From assembly GCA_963813555.1 (NCBI GenBank), contig CAWEZX010000010.1, positions 310,001-374,000 of the forward strand: a DNA stretch of 64,000 nt, read 5' to 3'. The stretch is from Roseiarcus sp963813555. Its GTDB lineage: Bacteria; Pseudomonadota; Alphaproteobacteria; Rhizobiales; Beijerinckiaceae. This document shows positions 18,432-27,500 of the stretch, one piece after another. The translations under genes and the position numbers were made by a program. Position 1 is the first letter of the stretch, and every line of letters begins with the position of its first letter. The notes under the pieces were generated by a model. That model was not told the DNA's origin, made no database searches, and was given only the letters and a program-made list of their open reading frames with translations.

Positions 18432-18533
18432 ATGCGGACTGCCTTGACCATTTTATTGGCCAGACGCCGCACGGTCATAGCAACAGCGTTCGGCGCAGGC
18501 ATAGCTTTGGCGGGAGCCGCGGCAATTGCATGA
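18432..18533 (+). CDS. 33-aa small ORF translationally coupled to the giant gene
   Basis: A short ORF from ATG 18432 to TGA 18531-18533 encodes a basic start MRTALTILLARRRTVIAT followed by a small-residue hydrophobic stretch AFGAGIALAGAAAIA. A strong ribosome site GAGGGAGG sits just upstream. Its stop overlaps the start of the 3,516-aa gene as ATGA, the classic layout for translational coupling. The sequence looks like a signal or TAT-like leader (two or three arginines then an Ala/Gly core), yet it is in a different frame from the giant protein. It may be a leader peptide, a small membrane protein, or a signal peptide separated from its protein by a frameshift. Not previously recognised by me. 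Confidence 0.55.
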   Translation: MRTALTILLARRRTVIATAFGAGIALAGAAAIA

Positions 18534-21500
18534 TTCAGTTTAATCAAGACCGCGACCCCAACACCGGGAAACCGAGCGGGCTTTATCTCGCGTCTACGAC
18601 CGATCGCGCCCATGCGCGCGTCGCCTTCCTGTTTCAGGACACGACCCAGACGCCGCCCAGCTTTCAACTGACCGAGAAAAGCTGGATCAGCCCGAACACC
18701 CTCGGGTTCTTCGCTTTCTTTGTGCCGGACCCAAGCAACAAACGCGACTGGAAAGCGTTTGCGGCCGGTGTGCGCAGCGCGTTTGAGAAAAATAAACCCG
18801 CGCAGCTCGGGTGGTTCCCCGAGCCGTTGGGAACACCGCAGCCGACACTCGTCTTGGTCAGCGGCCAAGGCTCGGCCGCGCCGGCGCTCTCCCAGGTCTT
18901 CTCGGTTGTTTTCAGCCGAACGTTGACCTGCCAGCTGAACCCGAAGCGGCCTGGCCCGACCACCGTTCTGTTCAAGGACGCCAGCAACAGCATCGTCTTT
19001 GACAATCTGCTGCGGGTGGAGCTGAAGGTCAGCTCGGCGAGCGGCTCGGGCAACTTCACGGCGCCGGGGCCCGTGTCCGTGCCCCTCACGGATGCGCTGG
19101 CGGGCTCCGCCACGCTCGCCTGCCAGCTCAACGAAAGCCAGCTAAGGCAGTTCGAGGCGGGGGTGATGTTCTTCTCGCAAAAGCAGGACAGCCCGGTGCA
19201 GGCGCTCCGCTATCCGACCTTCCGCGCGCGGGTCGGCACCTCCGCCCCGTTCAATCTGCAACTCTCGCTCGACGCGCTCTCGCCGCTCGACGTCAAGCGC
19301 ACCTACTTCCGGTTCACCGACGCGGTGCTCGGCTCCTATTTCGCGACGTCCATGGGAAGACCGCTGGCGCTGCGCACCGTCGGCGGAAACGACATCGACA
19401 ACATGAGCCGGCTGGTGTTCGCGGTCCGGCCGGTCCGAGGGCCGACCGACAGCGATTACTATTATCTGACGCCGGCCGGACAATTCCCGCTCGCGCCCGA
19501 CGGCGCAGGGCCGCAGGCCGCGAGGACCGCGCCGGTGCAGATGCTGTGCGGCGTGACCGGCACCGAGTACCTGCGGGTCGACGTCGGCGCGGACCCCGAC
19601 GCCATTCAATTCGTGCCGGGTAACAACGCGTGGCAGATCACGCCGAACCCGAGCTCGACAGACCCAGTCTATCTCGACAACTCCGCCACGACGTCGTGGG
19701 CGAAGATCGTCACGACCTTCGGGGCCTACATCTCGCAGCCCGAACGCTCGCCCCTGTTCAGCCAGAAAACAAATGATCAGGCGCCGGTCCACGTCCTCAA
19801 TTTCAACCCGACCAACTCCTGGCGGCCCCACGAGAGCGCCGCGCTGGCGACGCCGGTCGTGCCGCTCGTGCCCTACGCCGGACTCAATTTCGCGATCGAT
19901 CCCAATTTGAAGATCGATCAATACCGGCAGATGGAGGCGGAGGCGCTCAATCCCACGCGCGCCCACACGCTCGTCCCGGTCGGCGCCATGCACGCGCGCC
20001 ACAAGCGTATCGCGGCCGACGCGGACTCGAACCTCGCGATGACGCCGCAGGGAATGCTGGTCGGCCTGAAGGGCGATCCTCCGATCTGGGACTCGCTGCA
20101 GATCGCAATCAGCAACGCGGTGACGCCGATTTTGGAATTCGACAGCATGGGTCCGTCGATCCAGGCTGCGGTGCAGAAGAACCAGATTTTCGCCGTCATC
20201 AGCACCGATCCGAAGACCACCACGGACCCGGTCACCGGCAAGCCGCCACTGTTCCTGTTCGACGATCGCTATCTCGAGATCGGCGATTGGACGTTCGATC
20301 TCTCCCCGGCCGGCCTGCCCGCGCCGGACGAAAAGAAGACCCCGCCGATCTTCATCATGAAGTTCTATCCTGGGAAATCGATCGAGGACCTGATCGCCGC
20401 GCCGAGCTTGTGGTCGCAGCCCGACACCTTCAACGTCGCGCACCCCGCTACCGAGATACAGCAGTATCTCCAGGGGGTGATCCAGGCGGCGGACGAGGCG
20501 GACGACGAGCTTTACGAGAATTTCCTTGCGACCGTCCGCGATCCGAACTTCAGCGGCATTCTGGTCGTCAATTGCAACATACAGCTCGATAGCCTGCCCG
20601 CGGCCATCAAGGCGGTGCTGGGCGGCATGAAGGTCCCGGGGATCGCGGCGTTCCGCGCCCACCATGTAGGCATCGCGATCAACGACACCGATCCGGACGC
20701 GGACGAGCCTACGCTCGCCAAGAGCTCCATGTTCGGACTGGTCGACTACGAGGGAACGCCACAGAAGCCCACCGGCTTGTGGGACTACGAGGTGGAATAC
20801 CTGCGCGCCCTGTTCATCAATTCGGAATTGCGCAGCTTCGCGTGCAAGGTGAACCTCTACATCTTTCAGATGTTTATGAGCGGCGTCAGCCTGGAGATAG
20901 GGGGCGGCGGCGGAGGGGGTGACGACGACGACAACAAACACCTCATCGTCGTCATGGGATCCTATCAGTCCCAGGGCGGCGACGACGACAGCTCCGGCGA
21001 GGGCGTCTACTCGTTCATTTCGGACAAAACTTACACGTTCGACTTCGCGACCAACAAATACCTGGACAATATTGCGCTGACCAAGCTGCAATTCTCCTTC
21101 GACCGCGAGGAGGATAAGAAAGTTGACGGGGGCACCACCACCGCCACGATCAGTTCCCACTTCGGCATCTGGGGCATCATCAAGTTCAAAGAGCTCGACG
21201 TCCTCGACATCTTCTCCATCGACCAGCTCGCCTTTTCCGAGCTCGCGATCGACGTCAGCTTCAAAATGACGATCAATCCTCCGAACCAGCCGTCGATCTT
21301 GCTGTATCCGCTGTCGTTCGAGCCCGGCAACCTGCGCCTGGATCTGGGAGCGACGAAGCAGCGTTCCACAGGTACTAGCCTGCTGAAGCTGCTGCCGTTC
21401 AAGTTGAAGTCGTTCCTCTATTCGCAGAAAGCCGACGCGACCCTGGAGAGCCTTAACTATTACGGGCTCGGCGGGCTTCCCGGCTTCTCGAGCGCGCAAC

Positions 21501-24500
21501 TATTGGACACTTTCAACTACGCCCTGGTGTTCGATCTCGACCTCGGCTCGATGGGCGGCCTGGTCGCGACGCTCTCCGCCTTCAAGTTCAGCATCCTCAT
21601 CGGTTGGAAAGCTGGCGACCCGGGCATCGCGTTCGGCGTGCAAATGCCGGAGGCGAACGGCAAGCTCGAGATCAAGATCGAGGGCGTGCTGACCATCTCG
21701 ATCGAGCAGTTCACGCTCGTCTACGCGAAAGACACCGATCCGAAGATGCTCGTCCTCGGCATGCAGAATTGTTACTTCGAGGTGCTGGGCAAGCGCTTGC
21801 CGCCGGGCGAGAAGGCGACGTTCAGCATCGGACTGTTTGCGCCGACCGAAGGGGCGGACCAGATCGGCTGGATCGGCGCCTACAACAAGGGCGAGGACGG
21901 CGGCGGCGGCGAGGGCGACGGCAACGGTGGCGGCGGGGACGGCAAGGCCGCCCGCCGGCGCATCGCCGCGAACGACGGGAACGGCAACGGCGGGAGCAAG
22001 GTCTTCGAGCTCGACTATCTCGGCCTCGGCCAGCGCGTCGGGCCGGCATCCGACGAAACGCCGACTGATTTTGACGGCTTCCTCGATTTCATGAAGCATA
22101 AATTCTGGGACTATCTCAAAGATAAGGAATTCGACAAAATCTCCCGCCCCGAGGGCAAATGGATCGCGCTGACGCATTTCACGTTGCTCGAGAAGATCGA
22201 GCTGGGACTTATTTTCTACGACACGACGCCGTTCTACAGCCTGCAGCTCAAGATCAGCGCCGGCAAGGCCAAAGGCCTCGAGTTCGAGATCATCTATACC
22301 AAGGTCACCGATTCGATCGGCTTGTTCGCCGCGAAGCTCGGCCTGCCCGACAGCCTGCGCACCTTCCAGGCGGGCGCCGCCTCGATCACGCTGCCCACCA
22401 TCGGCATCGATATCTACACCAACGGCAACTGGAAGGCCGACCTCGGCTACCCGGACGGCGACGATTGGAGCGTGTGTTTCCGCGTCGAGGCGCAGGCGGG
22501 TCCGGTCCCGGTCGTCGGCTACGGCGGGTTCTACGTCGCGAGCCTGAGCTCGGCGACCGATCCCGACGTATTCAAGGGCAATTACCCGAGCATTCTCGCC
22601 TTCGGCCTGGCGGCGCGGCTCGGCGTCGGCAAGGATTTCACCTCGGGCCCGCTCAAAGCCGGCGTCAGCATCACCTTCTTCGGCATCATCCAGGGTGCCG
22701 TGGGGTATCTGACCGACGGCGGCTTCGAAAACATCTTCAGCGAACCGGACGCACTCGCCCTACAGGGCCAGTTCGGCCTCATCGGCGAGATCTACGGCTC
22801 GATCGACTTCGTCATCATCTCGGCCAGCGTCAACGTCCGGCTGGAGGCGAGCGTCGGCATCATCCTGGCGTACGAGCCGCATGTTCCTGCCGCCGGCGAC
22901 GGATCGGTCCTGCTGTACGTCGAGGCGAGCGTCAGCGTCAGCGTGACGGTATCGATCGATTTGGGGCTGTTCACGATCCATATCGGCTTCAGCTTCGACG
23001 CTTCGTTCCGCTTCCAGTGGCAGCTCGCCGGGCCGAGCTCGCAGAGCAACGCGCGCGCGCTGTTCGTTGCCCAGGCGCGCATCGCCCATCGCGTCGCTGC
23101 GCCGCGGCCGGTGCGGCTGTGTCCCGGCCTGCCCGCGAACCTTCCGCTCCCCTTCCTGCCGGAGTTCACGGTCGTGTTTCCGGCGTCGGGGACCGGCGTG
23201 CCGTGGTTCGTCGCTTCGCTCGGCCTGGAGTACGACAACACCCCGAAGGCAGATCCGAAGTATGCCGATTTCAAGCCCTTCGAAGCGCTGGCGACGCAGT
23301 TCGCGACCTTCGCGCTCGTCAACGCCCTCAACCTTGCCGACTACAGGTCGCCCGTGTGGCTCGAGAGCGACCCGAACTCGGGCCGGTTGGGCCTGCGGGA
23401 CATCGACAGCGAGCCGGATCTGCTGACCGGCTGGATCGACTACCCGGCGGTCCTGAGCCAGCTCAAGCAGTTTCAGGCGACGCTCGCGGTGCCGACCGGC
23501 AACCCGGGCGACCAGATCTACATGACGGCGTTCCCCATGCCGCCGTTCGTCAACCTCGCCACCTCGGGCCGGCTCAACTCGGCGGGCCAGGCGGAGGACT
23601 TCAGCTACCAGTTCCAGACGAAAAACGCGGTGCCGACGAGCTACATGCAGCAGCTCGATGTATATTTCAACCAGCTGTTCGTCAATCGCACTTCGGAATC
23701 GAGCCATGTGCCGATGTTCCGCGCGCGCGCGGAGGACGCCGACACGCCGCTGGTGCAGGAAATCTTCCTCGACTACTTCAAAGGCCTGATCCGCGCGACC
23801 GTGCACCAGCTGCTGGTGACGTTGGAGGAGCAGATCGGTCAGCCGCCGTCGTCGGCGCTCGACGACCTGTTCATAAAGGCGGTGGGCGCGACGCACATCA
23901 AAGCGGCCGCCGGGCAGATGGCGAGCATCGCCCGCGGCGGGGCGCGGCTGCCTTTGTTGAACCTTACCGGCATCACGATTCCCGACGGTCAGCCGCAGTC
24001 GACAAACCCGGTCTACGCCTTGCTGTGGCAGGAGTTCCCGGTTGGCGGGTTCGCCAAGACGAGCTACACGGTCACGCTGAGCAACCCGGACAGTTCGCAG
24101 CCTTGGCTCTCCGGGAGCGCCGTCTACACCATCACCAACGACAACAACGGCGTGGCGCCGTTCACCGGGCTGCAGGCCTCGCAGCTGACGGTACCGAGCA
24201 CGCCCACGCCGATTCCGCAGACCCAGGTTGGTCCGCAATCCTTCCCGTTCCGCAATGCGATCGTGTGGACCCGGGCGGAGACGCCGAGCCCGCTCAGCCT
24301 GCGGCCGTTCGCGCCCAACCTCGCGCGGCTGCAGATCAGCGAGGGCGACGCCATCTCGGTGCTGGTGAAATCGCGCCAGACCGGCGGCGCCTATCTGCCG
24401 GACGGCAAGCTGCTCAACGCGGGCGACGTCACGTTCGCGACCACCGTCAACCTGACGGTCAAACAGATCCCAGGCGCGGCGGTCGGCAGCTTGCTCAAGG

Positions 24501-27500
24501 ACGTGTTCGCCCTGAGCGGCGCGAGCCAGGCGGACGAAGCCCTGCTCGGGCGGATTCTGGCGGTGCTCAAGCCGCCGAGCACGGAGCGGCGGGCCGCCGC
24601 GATTCGAGTGCTGTACCCGACGCCCGGGCAGTTATCCGGCCTTACCTCGGCGCAGGTCGATCCGGACAAAGTGTTCGTGTTACGCACCAACACGACCACC
24701 GTGTCGCAGCCGCCTCAGGGCGTGCGCGCCATGGCGCAACCCGATCTGGAAGGCGTTGCGGTTGCCGCCAACCTCGACCTATCGACCGACGGCGGCTACG
24801 GCTTCCTGCAGATCATCCAGCAGGCCACGGTGACGAACGCGCCGGGTTATTACCTTCGCTACATCGACACTGCCGGAAATTCGCTCGACCCGAACCTGTT
24901 CAACCGCGGACCGGCGACGCTCGCGCTGGTGGTGACCTACAAGACCGTCGGCAGCAACACGCAGGCATCGCCCCTCAAGGTCGAGCCCTATTACAATTCG
25001 ATCGCGATCGCCAACGCGAATACCGCGCTTCTCTACTACGCCGAGACGACGGACACGGCGCTCGCCACCCGCTACGTCGCGCTCGCGGTCGGCACCGCCG
25101 GCGTCGAGCTTGATCGCTCCGACGGTGGGCTGCTGATCACTCCGAGCGCGGAGCTTGCTGCGGCGCTCGGAAACGATTCGACGCCGCGTCCGGTCGGGGA
25201 CTTGATCGCAAGGCTGCGAGCGCGCGGCGTCACCGACCCGACCCAAATCCGCAATCTGCTGGTCGGCTCCGGCAGCGCGATCGCGCGCTTGAACGCCCTC
25301 TACGGCCTGGTCGCCTATCAGATTCAGGCTACCAGCGGGTTTGATCTCAGCAATCTGTCCGCGCCGGTGCAGTCGCAGAAGCCGACCCACGACGCGACGA
25401 TCAGCGCCTGGCGCGTGGTCGCGCCGCTTTACAGCGTCGCCAACGTCGATCCGGGCAACCGTTACGCCGGCATCGACGATCCGTTTGCCCTCTCGTTGTT
25501 CGTGACGGACGCGTTCGGCAATCAACTGCCGTCGCCGCAAAGCTATTCCAGCACGAACTACTATTTCGACCCGATCATTCCGCTCGACCAGTGGCAGGGA
25601 ATCCTGCCGAGCTACGATTTTTCCGGGCAAGCGAACATCGTCACCCTTCACCTCGCGCCGAAGATTTCCGGCTTTGCCGACCTGGCGGGCAGCTACAGCT
25701 GGAGCGCAACAACGGTCACGGCGACGACGGCCACGCCACATAGGCTTTCGTCGGGCGACCGCGTGCTGATGATATTCACGGCCAATACAGGGCAGGCGCC
25801 GGCCAACGGCATTTACCAATCGACGCCGACCGGCCCCGGCAGCTTCACGGTTGCCACGGGCGCGAGCGGTTCCGGCGCCGGCAGCTTCGGCGCCATCCGC
25901 CAGGACCCGGCGGTGCCGCCGCCGGCGCTCGCGCTCTATCGCACCATCTACGACCAGATCACCGGACCGGGCGTCTCGTTCCAGGTCGAGACCAACCTGG
26001 CGCTGCAGGCCGACGGCTCGAGTCTCGTTGCGATCCCGCTCTCCCAGGCGGACATCACCAACATCAAGAACATGGTGAACGGCATCATCGGCCTGCTGGC
26101 GGGCACCAGCACCACGATGCCGGCGCTGGTCGATATTTCGGTCACGGTGAGCGGGGCCGGAACGCTGCCTCCGTTGTTCCAGCTTGCCGTCCTGTTCGGC
26201 ATCGAGCGCGACCTCAATCTGGTCGCACCGGGGCTCAGGGGCACTTTCCCGTCGGCCCACACGGTGTCGACCACTGTCCTGCCCGTGACCGCGATCGTGC
26301 CGCCGGCCAAGGATATCGGCACCTTCGCGCAGGATTTCACCGCCGCCTTCCCGCCGCTCAATCTCGCACTCGGCATGACCGGCGGCGGCACCGCGACACC
26401 GCAGCTGCACTCGAAGACCGCCCGCGCGCGGCGGCGGCTCAAGGCGCTTGGCCTTCCCAACGACGGCACCGGCGGCGGCGGGCGCGCGGGCGAGCAGCCG
26501 CTGTGGGCGGTGGCGGCCAGCCTGCTCGACGTTTCCATCGGGACCGGCTCCGGGTCGGGACCGCGCTTCCTCGCGCCAAAGCCGCTCGACAACGTGCTCA
26601 ACAGCGGCACCGTGCCCCTGCCGGTGCTCGAGCCGCCGCTTCGGTCGCTGCCGATACAGCAAACCTTCGTGGATGTCGATCTCGACCAGATCAACCGAGT
26701 GTTCTTCCAGGCGGTTGACAACGTGCTCTCGCCTGCCTCGGCGGCGAAGGCCTACGAGGTCGATCCCGACAGCTACGCGGCAATCGCGATCGGGCGCGAG
26801 ATCATCGCGCAGAAATACTCCACTTTCGAAGTCGATTGGCTGTTCCCGGCGGGTTCGCCTTTCACCGGCAACGCGCCCCAGGCAACAACCGCGAGCAAGG
26901 TGTTCGAGCAGCAGATGCGCGCCGCACTGATGACGGCCTATTCGGTCGACACCATCGTTCAGTACGACGTGACGTGGAACCGTCAGATCTCGTCCCAGGC
27001 CGACGGCTATATCGAGCTGTTCGGCCAGGTCGAGGCGACGCTCAGCGGCACCTACGTCTGGAGCGGCACGAAGCTCATGGCAACGACGAAGACGCCGCAC
27101 GGGCTTTCCGTCGAAGACCCCCCAGTCCGCGTGCTCATGATGTTCGCCCCGAGCACGGGGCAACCGCCCGTCAACGGCGTCTATTCCGTGACGGCCAGCA
27201 CCACCTACACATTCACGATCGACATGGGTGCGAACGGTTCCGGCTCCGGCAACTTCTCCGGCGTGCGCCAGAACGCCGGTTTGTCGACCGCGCATGTCGC
27301 GGCCAACAGCAAAGGCGCAAGCCTGCTCACCTTCCTGTACGGCAATCCCGACGTGGCGTCGGCGTCGACCGACCCGTTCGATTTGCGCTTCAACGTCACC
27401 CATCTGCAGCATTTCCTCGCGCCCGACGACGGCTCGGGCGGGGCACGGCCGTCGATCTGGGTCCAGCTCGTCAATCCCGTGCAGCCGCACGTCGGTCCGG

